Shown piece after piece: positions 11,797-24,180 of a DNA stretch of 64,000 nucleotides. The notes beneath the pieces are model-generated. The model was not told where the DNA came from. It did not search any database and saw nothing but the letters and a program-made list of their open reading frames with translations. The stretch lies in contig JASFAX010000020.1 in the NCBI GenBank assembly GCA_030737875.1, positions 32,378,688 to 32,442,687 on the forward strand, in the 5' to 3' direction. A program made the translations under genes and the position numbers. How positions within the stretch are numbered: position 1 is the first letter of the stretch; each line of letters begins with the position of its first letter. The DNA is from Allium sativum. Taxonomy: Eukaryota > Streptophyta > Magnoliopsida > Asparagales > Amaryllidaceae.

Positions 11797-14668
11797 CGCC
11801 GAACTACATCCATAGCTACATTTTACAAATCTGATTTGGACTTAAACTAAGATCTAAAAGTTGGATTTCAAAAATTCTCATTTGATTGGAAACTCATTTC
11901 ATTGTAGCTCCAATGGTTCCAAATTTAGGAAAATCCGACATTCGGGTCTCCCAGCACATCAATTCGAAGTTATGGGTTGACGTTCGCGAACTGTCACTAT
12001 ACGTTGCATTCTATTCAAGGTCGAATTCAATTTATAATTTTTAATTATAAACCAAAATGCTTCAAAATGATTTTTATAAATTATATTAATTATATATAAT
12101 CATCTTTGAAAACTTGTTTTAGTCGTTCATCATTAAAATTATACATTTCACTATTCTGTCAATTTTATTATTTTTGTGTTAATCCAAAACTGGACATCAA
12201 ACTCAAACTTTAATTATTAAATAAATATTACTATAAAATAATTTTTTATTCTGGATTGAAATGAGATTCAATCAATTACCATATTATTTATGTATAAGGA
12301 TTTCATACATCACTTGTATTCAACAATAGTTTTATACAACTATTAAAACATTCAATTCACATCCAAAGTGCGCTTACATCCATATAAGCCTTAAGTAATT
12401 GTTTAATGCCTATATTGGCATGATAGTCAATTGATTAACATTCAATCTTAACATTTGGGATCAGGGTAAATCAAATATCATCCCAATACTCGTGTTGGTT
12501 TTTCGACCAATAAATAATTATTTAATAAATTATATATTCTATCAAATCGATATTATTTAAATGGGCAAACATAAACAAGCTGTTCGACTTGTAAATGGAT
12601 TTTTAATTCAATTTCAACTACAACAAATAATTTAACATCACTTTTAACATGTTAATTATTTCAAATTCATATTTAAATCATCACATAAATAAACATCCAT
12701 TGCCATTTAAGGCGCCACGAAGTGTCCATCCACATTGTTTGAAATACGAGTGTCATATTTTCAAATAACACTTCTAATAACAAATAAACTTGCTAAATTG
12801 TTCATGTATTGAAATCAAGGGTTATCGCATGTAACGGATGAAAATCCACATAGGAAATTAATATGTTTCCATTTATAAAAATAACTAACTGTAAAAAATG
12901 TTTGAGTGAGAGAGAGTTCTCGCATTGATCGGTTTCTGAAATCGTTAAATAAACGATCATTTCAATCGAATTAAACATGACGTTTAATTTGTTCAAAATT
13001 CGTAACTTACCCTGTTTCTGTCCTGGTTGGTTCCATATTGTAGATCTCGTCGCATTGATTCCAAAGAATCTGAAATCATTGAATTCTGACGTTGTATGAA
13101 AAGATTGATTACAAAAATATAATAACTAAATTTATAACTAATGAACTAATTACATTGTTAAGGGTTTAAACCCTTTTCCTTCCATCGTTCAACCGAACCC
13201 AAAACCTTCTCTGCCAAGCTCGCCGTCGCACCACCCATAGACCATTGGTCCTCCATCAGCCATCACCATGACGATCGCCAGCCTCAACTCCACCTTTTCC
13301 CTCCATGCTGCCCGACTCAATGTACCCCTCTCACTGGAATTCATGCCTAAAAGGTGCCTTTTTGAGGGGAAAAAGATCAAAAAATCCAGCTTTAAAAATC
13401 CATCAACCCTGTATTTATTCGAAGCCCTCTCCAAGCACTTTGATTTTCCTTTTATAAGTTCTGAATATTATTGTGTGGATTAAAAGAAATTAAAGGACCA
13501 AAAATTTAGCCATAGTGTCCATTAAAACAAAGAACTTCGGCGGCAGAAGAAATAGATTAGGTTTTCCATTTTTTTGGGTTATATATAATATTATAGTAAT
13601 ATTTAATTCGAAAATTATGTCTCCAAACTCCAAACGAATTCCAACGAGTTTTACCCGGAACTAAATACCCTCATTCTGGACACAATGGGATATGTTTCAT
13701 TAACTAATTTGATTTTTAGATCAGTTTTTCTTAAAATTAAAATATAAATCAATATAACTTTAAACATTGAATTTTAACGTACATTTTAATTTACCACAGC
13801 CACATATTGACTCTAAAAATTATGAAATTTGAAATCTAGCTATGTTTTGCAATTATGGTTCTAACAAAAGTAATTTTATTGAATTTGGAGACCATTTGAA
13901 AAATGACCTTTTAACCAGCTTATTAAATTCAACTGAATTTACATCACGCGTTTAAACTTACTATGCTTCCATACTAATTCCATTTGACTTGAAATTTTAA
14001 AACTAAAAATAATTTGATGTTCCGGATCCAACAAACTTGGTTTCGTCGAAAACAGAGTCATTTGTAAAATATCCATTTTTAAGGGCTACGTAATATTAAA
14101 ATATTAATAAATTCAAAAATAGTTTAAATAAATAATAATAATAAATTAATACTATCATATACATATATATATAAATATAATATCATATAGATGTAAAATA
14201 AACATACTTGAGTTATTAACTCGATAATAAAATTTTCTAGTCAAATAATGCTTAATTTATGTGAAAAATCGTTTATTTAATTTGATAAATCGTTGTAATT
14301 TACAAACAATTTCATAGCAACTATTCTAAATTTTAATTTGGACATAACTTAATATTTATAACATTAAACCTCAATTTCTTACGGCCGTTAGAAAGATATA
14401 ATAAAATATATTATAATATTTCTTGTTTCATCAAATTCTGACTTGTATTGAATTATGTATACTTGTTTAAATGTTTAAAAAGAAATTTTCAAACTACTGT
14501 GTCATTTCAAGCTCGTTTTAATAAAATATAAATTTATATGCTCAAACTTTGTTTTTTAAATAAATTCTAAGTCTTTTATTCATTAAATAAATCATTTAAA
14601 ATATTCAATTTCCATTAAAACCAATTAAAAATAAATTTGGGAATGGTTCCAAAATTTTGGGTTGTTAC
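11797..14668 (-). mobile_element. Long-LTR family, copy X, 5' portion (-)
   Basis: Continuation of copy X after the insertion of B. On the minus strand it starts at 14668 with TGTAACAACCCAAAATTTTG, homologous to the B terminus. It shares landmarks such as CATATCCCATTGTGTCC...GGTATTTAG (13693 downwards, compare 7110-7143 in B). A GC-richer block at 13180-13340 carries frames on both strands, none recognisable. The rest is AT-rich non-coding LTR. The minus LTR terminus directly abuts copy C at 14669. Confidence 0.65.
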
Positions 14669-16293
14669 AATGGGGGCTTAGAGTTCGGGTGAAAAACAAT
14701 AAACTCCAAGTCATACATGTGACTGGTGTGAAAATTTAAAGAAGTTATTAAAACTTTACTTGTTTATAGTATGGTAATATCACAGGATCACGCCGTATGA
14801 CAAAGTACGGGTTAACTCCATATGAATACTAGTTCAAAACATAAAACAACACAATGCTTTTTGGAAAATGAAGCTATTTTAAGACTCGCATCCCGTCACA
14901 CAATGCAACGCCAGCCAAAGGGTAGAGTTTTACCTTATAATAGCCAAACGTGCTTGATACGCTTTAAAACAAATATTTGTGATATTATTATAACTGTGTA
15001 GTGCAGAAAACAACTTCGAATATAAATGTACCAATCCTAGATGGCATAGTGCACCATCATACTATGTCGCCATAGTATACAACTAAAACTGTAAAATCGT
15101 GTATTTGAATTTGGATTTCCATCATGAGACAAGGTAAGGGATATCTCCTTACCAATTTGGATCACTTCTTGCAAGATATCCAGGATCACACCTATGGGCA
15201 ACCCATAAATCTTCAGGGTCGGTCTACACCTAACATTTGTGGATTAGTTATTCCTAAACAACACGTTTTTCGGTCATATATGACCTATCACCGGGTTAGT
15301 ATGTCAACCAATCATATCGAAGGTGCCTCGCAATCCATCATCCACATAAGTAGAAATTGTTTGGCTCCATACCATCACATTACACTTAGCTAGAAAGAAT
15401 CGCATGCACTCCCTATAGTCCCTAATTCCCTTTTTGTCTCAAACCGGGGTATGAGGCTCACAAATTAACGCTATATACAATCCTATGCTACATTAAAGTC
15501 GTGTTTTGATAGTCATCCACAAAGCTCTACTTTTCAACAAAAGCTTTGATCATTGTATCTCAATATGCCACATTGTCAGTACATACCATAAAACTGATGT
15601 CTACCGATATATAAATTCTGAGCTCGTACGTCTCAGACAAAGGTGTTAAGCAACGATAATAAATTCTCCACCAACAAACAAGTACATATTTAGTAGGGAT
15701 CAATCAATATGGCATAAAATGCAATGTCAAACACATAATCCATTTTCAAGTTCGTTCTAGGTTTGAATGAAACTGGAGGCACCTTATTACTCGTCTAGTG
15801 TATCCAATACAAGAGAGAGGTCCTTGCATATTCGGTCAATCTCTAAGCACGTCTAGAAGGTCACCACTTATTACCTTGTCTTGGGTGTACCGCAAAATCG
15901 AGACATCAATAATCACCCATATGATGTGAAGATCTCAGTTCTTCAACCACCTCTTCATCGTCGACTTTTAATCGTCATTAAAATTATTCAGAATCAGTTA
16001 AACCCGATCGCCCGAATAGCTGATGCATCTTAGTAATCATGTGATAAATACACAATGACAACACACATCTCATTCCAATCCAGAATATTCTTTTATTCAA
16101 ATTTTCATTACTCCAGGAAAGGTTCCCATTAATTTTATCAAAGATTTACGTCATTTAAATCCATATTTAATCTTCCTTTGGATATCATTTCAAAATATTT
16201 TATTATATATTTTCACAACTTAAACCAAATTAAGGTTCACCAAACTAGTCAGGATTATTGAGCCTTACCGAAGTATTCGTTTTTTTTTGTCAT
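14669..16293 (-). mobile_element. Long-LTR family, copy C (-), truncated
   Basis: A third copy of the family in minus orientation, parallel to copy X over the region equivalent to 3760-5300 (for example ACACAATGCTTTTTGGAAAA at about 14850 against the similar stretch at 3897). It is cut at 14668/14669 by the 5' terminus of copy X and at 16293 by the chromovirus 5' LTR. No coding sequence is seen; the 89-codon plus frame at 15124-15393 has no recognisable content. Confidence 0.6.
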
Positions 16294-16673
16294 TGGCAAT
16301 AGCCCGCATTTTACAAATCGAAATATCGTAAAATAGTTTTATATTATTCTCTGAGGGTTGGATGACTCTCTTCTTTTAATATGTTGTTTATGGGTATGTG
16401 ACATGCCCATAATTTTTACCAATTTTTTTTGTGACAATTTTGACCTTGTTAGTCTTGTACAAGACATAACTTTTGACTCAGATCGAATCAAAGGACCAGA
16501 CATGTGCCATTGGAAAGGAATTGATATTTGTTTTTCCATAGTATGGTTACATTAAACATTTGACTCAGCGATTTGTGAGGAATAGCTATTTTAAGATTTT
16601 TCAGTTGGCAGATCATATTTTTTAGCCATAACAGGCGGATATGGGAAGGCCCATTTCTGGGCTAGTGCAAGGA

Positions 16674-16681
16674 TATAAATA
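16674..16681 (+). promoter_or_regulatory. TATA box of chromovirus 5' LTR
   Basis: TATAAATA followed by GGGGG, conserved at the same place in the 3' LTR (24173-24180). A conserved tract (TCTCTATTCTCTCATTAAGT) follows about 40 bp downstream, as expected for the start of R. Confidence 0.7.
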
Positions 16682-17489
16682 GGGGGTTTGAGGTATGGGA
16701 AATGTTTTAGTTTCTCTATTCTCTCATTAAGTAGCCTTGTGCTCCTCCTTCCTTTAATACCATTCCATCATTAAAAATCAAAATATAAGGAGGGAAATTG
16801 AAGATCTACACCATTGGAGGCTAGATCTACATCAATTGAAGAGGGAGTTCATGGGATTAAGGTGTTCGGATTCAATTGATTGCTGTCTAGAATCTTATTG
16901 AATTGACTTTTGCTGGTTTAGGAGAATCGGTGAGTGATTTACATCTCTCACATGGATTCAATGAAGTATATGAGTGTTTGTTTATGTTTTTCATCAAATT
17001 TAAGTGTTTTACCATAGATCTACACCATATTAAGTCCATTTTCATATGAATCACCATATGATCTATTTTAGCAAGTTTAAATTGGTAATTTCTATGTTAT
17101 TTTATGTGTATATGCAAGTTAGATCTATAATTTTGTTCATATGATTATTCATCACGATTTTGGGAATGATTTGCATCATATTAAGTAATGATCATCATAT
17201 TCATGTTGTTAGCAACCTTTTGACATGTTTATGATTGTATTTAGTTAATTGTTTGAGTTATCGATTAACGAAGTTTATGTCGAAATTGGAGTTGCATTGG
17301 AATGATGCAAGTTTTGGGTCGCGCGTAGGCGGTCGGTCGCACCGAAGGTGCAGATTTCTTTGGAAAGAAGTCTGTAAGTGGGACAAACGAGCTAGGAGGG
17401 TCGGTCGTGCAACAACTTGTCTCGTGCAAGCATTGGTCTGGAGCAGTTCGGTCGAAGATGAAATAGAAGGTTCGGTGGCACATGGCCTT

Positions 17490-17660
17490 GGTCTGTTGAG
17501 CGAGCCTACTGGTAGATTGTTTGGGTTGGTCTAGACAGCCTACAAGAAGATGGTTGGGGTCGGTTGAGCGAGCCTACTGACAGATTGTTGGGGTTAGTCG
17601 AGCTAGCCTATAGGTAGATTGTGGGGTCTGTTGAGCGAGCCTATAGGAGGAATAATTGGT
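17490..17660 (+). repeat. 34-bp minisatellite in 5' LTR (GAGCGAGCCTAC units)
   Basis: About five diverged units with core GTCGAGCGAGCCTAC..GTAGATTGTTGGG. The array recurs in the 3' LTR at about 24995-25165, where units are cleaner and 34 bp long. Confidence 0.75.
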
Positions 17661-19109
17661 CGGGTTGGTCCAGGAGGTCGGTCGTACAAGGTTATTTTAT
17701 GAAAAATTATATTTTTTGGGCACGACCCAGATTTGAAGAAAAGTGCTTCAAAAAAAAATCGGTGGCAACCCCCGGAACTCTAGCCACAGCGTAGTGATGT
17801 AATTGGCTCGTTGATGGTATGACTTCGAAGTAAATTCAAGTAGGAAGGTTTGAAGTGTTGAAATGTGTTGGTTGATTGGTGTAGAACGTGGAATGAGGGG
17901 ACAACTCAAAGGTCGTGAGTTGGTGGATAATGGTTGCTCAAGAAGGTTGCTTAGGCTATATAAAGTCTTCACGTTGGATGACTAGAGATCAGAAGGCCGA
18001 GAGATTATCGATGTGGTAAGTTCTAGCAGGCTCAAAGTAGGGGTACGACGGGGGCACCCAAAAGACCATTGTAGGTTGAGTGCCCAGGCTATCGTTGAAA
18101 GGCCTAGTTGTCAAGGTTGGACATACATATCTATCATTGAAAGGGGTATGGAGTTTATGCTAGAACTGGGGTTACCATTAGCCCTTTTGCACATGGAAAG
18201 GTTAACCGTCATTCAATTAATGATGGTTTAAAAGAAGGATTGGTGGTGATAGCCAGAGTTAGTCATGGATGATTGGTTGTTCTGTTTGAAACGTCTCATG
18301 TGGGTTGTCCAACGTCGAAGGAGATGCTCCTTGAGTGCTTATCTAATATTGGTTTAGGCCTCTAAGGCTTGCGCTTGAGGGATGTTGAATTCGATAAGGA
18401 TGGTTTTCATGAGATATATACAATCAGGATGTTATGAGTGCTTATTATGATTGAATGGATGTTCTGTTTTCCGTGGATGAATGGTCAGAGTATTTATTGT
18501 AAAGGCTATCACTGTTTGATGTGGGGAAGGTAAAGCTGGGTTCTTCTTTGTTGCTGCAGGTAGATTAATATGCTTATCTTTGCATTCTCATATACTTTAC
18601 TGTTTAAGTTTGTTAGTTGTTTTATCGCTCACTAAGACTGTTTTCTGACTTAAGGTTTTATGTTTCCTCTTAGTATCCTGGGATGTTCGTCCGGTTGTGG
18701 ATGGGAAGACTAAGTAGCAGATGACAGGTGATTCGTGGGGATGATGCTGCTGTGCGTAGGCGAGCAGGAGGCTAGCATATTAATTTTACGACTATCTAGT
18801 ATTTCTATTTCCGATGTTTGAGTTGCTCTATGAGTGTTGTAGTGAGGCCTTATGTACATACTTGATATTTCCTATGATTTTGGGGTAATCTTTCAAGATG
18901 TTGTGAAAGTTTTAAAAGTTTTGATATATGATGCATCACTACTATTACCTATTGTATATGTTCTATTATATTTTATCCTTACGCTGTGAGTTCTGCGATA
19001 GGTTCCGATGTTGTTTACCTACTCTGATGATCGTCCATAGCTGCCTGGCACACCTTTCAGTGCATTATTACTCTTGTTTAGTGCAGGGTTTATTGACGGT
19101 CGTCTCATT

Positions 19110-19121
19110 TAGTATCAGGGC
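19110..19121 (+). other. Primer binding site (initiator tRNA-Met type)
   Basis: TAGTATCAGGGC, two bases after the LTR end. It differs at a few bases from TGGTATCAGAGC, the complement of the plant tRNA-iMet 3' end that primes minus-strand synthesis. Confidence 0.65.
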
Positions 19122-19290
19122 TCTGGTTAACGATTTTAGCCAAAGCTCAAAGATGTAAGTACGCATAAGAGACGTATTTGTATATTTCAATTGGATGCTT
19201 ACAATATATTAGAAGATATAGTAGTAGCAGTCATATTCCTTTAGCAATTTTTCTTGAAAGTGGCTAATTATTCTAAGTTGCACATTTAGA

Positions 19291-20280
19291 ATGAGTAGAC
19301 GACCATCAAGACACACTACTAGGGGAGCTAATACAAGAGGGGAAAATTGCGGTTAACCATAATACCCTACCATGATTGAACCTTAATGGAGGCATTCATG
19401 CGAAGTGTCCTTGATCCAGTGGCAGCTACGGTAGATGTATGTGTTCAGTTGCCTGGGGTTGTTTATTTTTCAAATCTGTGCAAAGATTATACATCTCTAG
19501 GAGGGAAACCATTCAAAGGAACTGAGCCAATAGAAGATGTTCAGAGGTTGATGGATTCTTCTGTTCGTATCTTCGGAGACTTGAGTTTGGATGGTGCAAC
19601 GAAGAGAAATCTTTCATCAAGGAAAATGCAAGGCAGAGCCATGGAATGGTGGAATTTGGTCACGCTTGAGAGTCTAGAGGAAGTAATTTCACGGGAGAAA
19701 TTCCATGCTAAGTTTGAAGCAAAGTTTATCTCCACTGCTCAGAAGTCAGCTTTGTTCAAGAAGTTAGTGGAGCTGAAACAGAATGGTCACTCTGTACTAG
19801 ACTATATTTCTGATTTCGAGGCCTTGTCTAAATATGCTCGTTCATATATTGATACACCTTATCAGAAGAACGAGAAGTTTTTTATGAGTTTGGATACCTA
19901 TACTAGAAGGCCATTGGTGGATCATCTTGACTATTCATTTGGAAAGATTATGGAAAAGGCCATTTTCCATGAGAGCTTGTTTCCTAAGGAAGAATATGTT
20001 ATCGCTGCAACCAAAGAGGTTCAGAAACCACAGTAGTGTGGTAGTAATAAGAAGAGGATGCAGCAACAGCAGAAAGGAAAGGATGGCCAGAAGAAGCCAA
20101 ACAGTGAGGTTTTTTTTCTTTAACTGCCAACAGAAAGGCCATTTGGCTAAAGACTGCATGAATCCCAAAGATGAGAAGAAGTGCTTCAAGTGTGGGAAGC
20201 CTGGGCATGAGAAGAAAGACTATCCAGAATCAAATAAGGGCAAGCAGGTTGTGAAGGCATATGCTTTGGAAGACGTTCCA
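19291..20280 (+). pseudogene. Chromovirus gag (capsid and two zinc knuckles), broken
   Basis: The start is taken as ATG 19291, which opens an Arg-rich N-terminus (MSRRPSRHTTRG) that stops at 19354; an open frame resumes at ATG 19386 and runs to a stop at 20036. The retrotransposon gag capsid domain is seen at about 19500-19900 (GRAMEWWNLV, FHAKFEAKFIS, YISDFEALSKYA). The zinc knuckles follow in a shifted frame: FFNCQQKGHLAKDC (about 20115-20160) has lost its first Cys to Phe, and CFKCGKPGHEKKDY (about 20182-20223) has lost its last Cys to Tyr. Gag would form virus-like particles and bind element RNA; with both knuckles damaged and at least one stop and one frameshift this copy cannot. It lies upstream of protease in normal order. 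Confidence 0.85.
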
Positions 20281-20700
20281 ACTTCTTCCAGAGCTCCTAC
20301 TACAGAGGAGAAGGGAAAGGGAGTCATCGCTCAAGGAACTCCTTCAGTTAATGGTGCTTCAGTTCGTGTGTTGTTTGATACTAGAGCATCACATTCTTTC
20401 ATTTACAATTATCTTGTTTTCCGCTTGGGTTTGGAACCCAAGATTTTTGATAGACCTTTCGTTCTGACTAATCCAGTTGGGGGTCCGTCCAATCTTTGCA
20501 TGATTTGCCATGGTCTACTATTGTCAAGTCATAGTTGCTCTTTTGTGTGTGATCGCTTTGTTCTTAACTTTGCCGGGTTTGGGATCATCTTGGGCATGGA
20601 TTGGCTCAAAAGGTATGTGGCAAGAGTGAATTGCGAGAAGCTAGAGGTGAGAGTCGGGGATGTGGAAGGGAAAAAGGTGTTAATTAGATGTAAGCGTGAA
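20281..20700 (+). pseudogene. Chromovirus protease remnant
   Basis: A retropepsin-like domain continues in the frame of the zinc knuckles. The active-site motif is VLFDTRASHSFI at about 20365-20400, where chromoviruses have LFD[ST]GASHSFI, so the catalytic Gly of D-[ST]-G is replaced by Arg. Downstream FGIILGMDWLKRY (about 20578-20615) is the typical C-terminal protease motif before RT. The loss of Gly predicts an inactive enzyme even if translated. Confidence 0.85.
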
Positions 20701-21920
20701 GTGGGTGTCTTCGTGAGCTATCTATATTTCCTTGGGATTTCACAGGATGACTTGTCATCTGTGTTGATCGCTAATGATATAAGGATGTATTTGGCGAGAT
20801 CAAAGGGTTGCCGCCACATTGCGAGATCGAGTTTAGGATCGATTTGGTTGACAATGCAAGGCCAATCGTTATGCCTTTTAGGCGGATGGCACCTACGGAA
20901 CATCGAGAGTTGGAGGTGCAAGTTCGTGACCTTCTAGGAAAGGATTCATTTGGACAAGTGTTTCCAAATGGGATGCATAGGTTGTGTTTGCAACCAAGAC
21001 AGATGGCTCAATAAGCTTGTGTCTGGACTACTGTGAGCTGAACAAGGTGACTAAAAGGAACATGTATTTGTTGCCAAGGATTAATGACTGGTTCGAACAG
21101 CTTCATGAGGCCAAATTGTTTTCTCATATGGATTTGACAACAAGATTTCACTAGTTGAGGGTGGAGAAGGATAGTTTGTCGAAGCCCGCTTTTAGGACAC
21201 CATCCAGTTTCTTCGAATGGTTAGTGATGCCATTCGGATTGACTAACACGCCAGCATATTTTTTGGATCTTATGAGTATGGTTTTCAGTGATCATTTGAG
21301 CAAGTTCGTTCTTGTTTTCGTGGATGACATTCTGGTTTACTCTCGAAATGAGGAAGAGCATAAGGCGCACATGAGAGTTGTGTTAGAAATCTTGCGAAAG
21401 CATCAGCTGAGAGCTAAGTTTTCAAAGTGTCACTTCTGGAAGAATGAAGTGAGGTTCTTAGGACATGTTGTTTCGGAAAATGGGAGGGCGGTTGACCCCG
21501 CTAAAGTGGCAGCAATCCAGGACTGGGATAGGCCTAAAAATGCGATGGATGTTCGGAGTTTCCTTGGGTTGGCTGGTTATTACTGATGGTTTATCATGGG
21601 TTTCACCAAGGTAGCTGCACCGTTGACCAGATTAGCAAAGAAGAACCAAGCGTTCATATGGGATGCGAAGTGTGAACTGTTGTTCGGGATCTTGAAAGAA
21701 AAACTAATGAGTGCTCTTGCGTTGATCATTCTGAGTGGGGATAAAGAGACGGTGGTATATACCATTATATGCGGCATTGGGCTTGGAGCAGCGCTAATGC
21801 AGAAGGATAACGTTGTGGCCTACAGGAGTCGTCAGCTGAAGCCGCATAAGAGAAATTACCAAACTCATGATTTAGAGATGGTAGCAATTGTGTTTGCTCT
21901 GAAGATGTGGAGACATTAAT
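20701..21920 (+). pseudogene. Chromovirus reverse transcriptase and RNase H, broken
   Basis: RT homology runs through several frames: FRRMAPTEHRELEVQVRDLL (about 20878-20940), [14 protein letters not shown] (about 21220-21262), the intact catalytic box FVDDILVYS (about 21318-21344), KFSKCHFW and [12 protein letters not shown] (to about 21490), and [10 protein letters not shown] before a stop at 21584. RNase H follows at 21596-21919 ([30 protein letters not shown]). The first catalytic Asp region, usually VYTDAS, reads VYTIIC, so the metal-binding Asp is lost. Stops at 21012, 21152, 21584 and 21917 and several frameshifts separate the pieces. In a live element RT copies RNA into DNA in the particle and RNase H removes the template. 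Confidence 0.85.
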
Positions 21921-22114
21921 TGTTGGGAGTTCAATTCAGGTTGTTCAGGGATCATAAGTCATTGAAGTATCTTTTCTCCCAAAAGGATTTGAATCTTCGG
22001 CAGCAACAATGGTTAGAGTTTCTGACGCCATCTGATTTTGGTATAGCCTATGCTCCAGGCAAAGGTAACGCCATTGCAGAAGCGTTGAGTTGAAGACACG
22101 CAAGTTTAGGAGCG

Positions 22115-23589
22115 ATGTTTTCAGAATGGGAGAGCCTCGAGTACACAGCGGGATTTGATTTCAGGCAAAGATGTGAATTGGAACCTGAAATTTTGGCAAG
22201 CTTATCAGTAAGACCTACTCTCATAGAAAGGATTGGTGAAAGCCAAAAGCAAGATGCAAAGCTTGTCGAGTTTATCCAGAAGTTGGAACTAGAAAATAAA
22301 GAGTTCGAAGTCGACCGAGAAGGTTGGCTTCAAAAGCAAGGGCGACTAGTTGTTGTTGATATTAACGGATTGAGAGATGAGGTTCTGAGAGAATGTCAAC
22401 ACTCGAAGTTGATGATTCATCCCAGTGGCAATAAGATGTACTAGGACATGAAGTGAGTGTATTACTGGGAGGGGATGTAGCGGGATATTAGAAAGTTAAT
22501 TTCCAATTGTATGAACTATTATTTGGTGAAAGCTGAACAAAAGAAGCCGAGTGGTTTTCTTTAGCCATTGGAGGTTCCAACGTGGATGTGGGAACATATA
22601 TCGATGGATTACCAAGAACCAGGTCAGGAAATGAAGGGACTTGGGTAATCGTGGATCGCTTGACAAAAAGTGCAAGGTTTATTCATGTCAAGTTGACTAG
22701 GACAGCATCGAAATTGGCTGAACTTTATGTGAAACAGATTGTTTGATTCCATGGTACCCCAAAGGCTGTAGTAAGTGACCGAGATCCATTGTGCACAAGT
22801 AGATTTTGGAACAGTCTACAAGAAGCTTTGGGAATTGAGCTGTATTTGAGTATGGCTTATCATCCCCAAACTGATGGTCAGACCGAGAGGGTCAATCGAG
22901 TTTTGGAAGATCTGCTGAGGGCTTGTGTGTTAGACTTCGGAGGATCGTGGGACGACCATCTACATCTAGTTAAGATTGCGTATAACAATAGCTACAAGTC
23001 TAGCATTAGGATGGCACCAAACGAAGCATTGTATGGGAGGCCGTGCAATTCTCCAGCTTGTTGGTTAGAAACTGGAGATAAGTTGATACTTGGGCTTGGA
23101 GTTGATTAGAGAGACCTCGGATTATATCGAGATCATTCGACAATGAATGAAGGCCGCCCAAGATCTCATAAGAGTTACGCCGTTAAGCATCGTAAGGACA
23201 TGGAGTTCGACGTAGGCGATATGGCTTTAGTAAAGATTTTACCAACAAAGCATGTGGTTCGATTCGGAAAGCTCGCATATAAAATGAAGTTACCCGAGAA
23301 GATGTCGAGTGTCCATAATGTGTTCCATGTATCATTTCTATGGAATTTCATGCACGATTCGAATGTGGTGGAATCTTCAGAGCAGTTCGAAGCCCTAGAA
23401 GTAGAAACTGCAATAGTTAAATCTCGTAAGCCACTTCGTGTTGTGCGAAATGTCACGAGACAACTTAGGAGCAACATGGTTAAACTAGTCAAGGTTAAAT
23501 GGAGCGAAAATGGTGACGATTGTACATGGGAGATGAAAGTGAGCATGAAGGCGTCACATCCAGAACTCTTCATCGGTAGGACCCTTTGA
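22115..23589 (+). pseudogene. Chromovirus integrase with C-terminal chromodomain-like tail
   Basis: The HHCC zinc-binding region (about 22415-22560) survives only partly: HPSGNKMY is followed by stops, and the CxxC reads CMNY, with one Cys lost. The catalytic core has MDYQEPG near 22597, VVSDRDPLCTSRFW at about 22769-22810 with its Asp, and YHPQTDGQTERVNR at about 22858-22900 with the Glu. The C-terminal part (23143-23589) holds the GPF-like segment VGDMALVKILPT.. and LPEKMSSVHNVFHVSFLW. It ends in WSENGDDCTWEMKVSMK...HPELF, the pattern of the Tekay/Del-type chromodomain that directs integration to marked chromatin. Stops occur at 22442, 22484, 22744 and 23107. The chromodomain tail supports chromovirus lineage. 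Confidence 0.85.
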
Positions 23590-23778
23590 TATTGTTTTAT
23601 CGCTAAATTGTTGTATCTTGGTGTTATTTGGTAGAATTCTGCGTGCCAGGATAAGGCTATGGATGCATGGATTGATGGTTCCTATTTTGGATGATAGAAT
23701 TGGTTTTCAATGGATGATAGGCATGCAGAATTGATGTGGTTGCTTGTGTTTGCTTGGAATTTCGGGGCCGAAGTTGTT

Positions 23779-23791
23779 AAGGAGGGGAAAA
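23779..23791 (+). other. Polypurine tract
   Basis: AAGGAGGGGAAAA directly before the 3' LTR start at 23792; the plus-strand priming site for this element. Confidence 0.8.
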
Positions 23792-24172
23792 TGGAACAGC
23801 CCGCACTTTATGAATCAGAGGATCGTAAAATATTTTTATTTTATTCCCTGAGGATTGAATCATTCTCATCTTTTAATATGTTGTTTATGGGGAAGTGAGA
23901 CATGTCCGTAATTTTTACAAATTTTGTTAGTGATCGTTTTGCCGCTATCAATCTTGTACAGGGCATAAATTTTGACTCAGGCCGAATCAAAGGGTGAGAT
24001 CTATGCCATTGGAAAGGAATTGATGTTTTCCTTTCCGTAGAATGGTTACATTAAAGATTTGGCCCAGCAGTTTGGGAGGAATCGTTGTTTTAAGGTTTTT
24101 CAGTTAGCTGGTCAGATTTTTAAGCCACAATGGTTGGATTCGGGACGACCCGTTTGTGGGCTAGTGGAAAGG

Positions 24173-24180
24173 TATAAATA
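24173..24180 (+). promoter_or_regulatory. TATA box of chromovirus 3' LTR
   Basis: TATAAATA followed by GGGGG, equivalent to 16674-16681. Confidence 0.65.

Larger units (their letters stand above)
16294..19107 (+). mobile_element. Chromovirus-type gypsy 5' LTR
   Basis: It starts TGGCAATAGCCCGCATTTTA and pairs with the LTR at 23792. The two share long alignable stretches such as CTTTTAATATGTTGTTTATG and TGCCATTGGAAAGGAATTGAT, with many differences, so this is an old insertion. TATA box at 16674-16681; minisatellite at about 17490-17660. It ends CTCA at 19107, two bases before the PBS. The five bases preceding the LTR are GTCAT; their partner is not in the window because the 3' LTR is truncated. 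Confidence 0.8.

Noticed and set aside
23175..23573. 132-codon minus-strand frame opposite the integrase tail
   Set aside because: Shadow of the chromodomain-containing plus frame.
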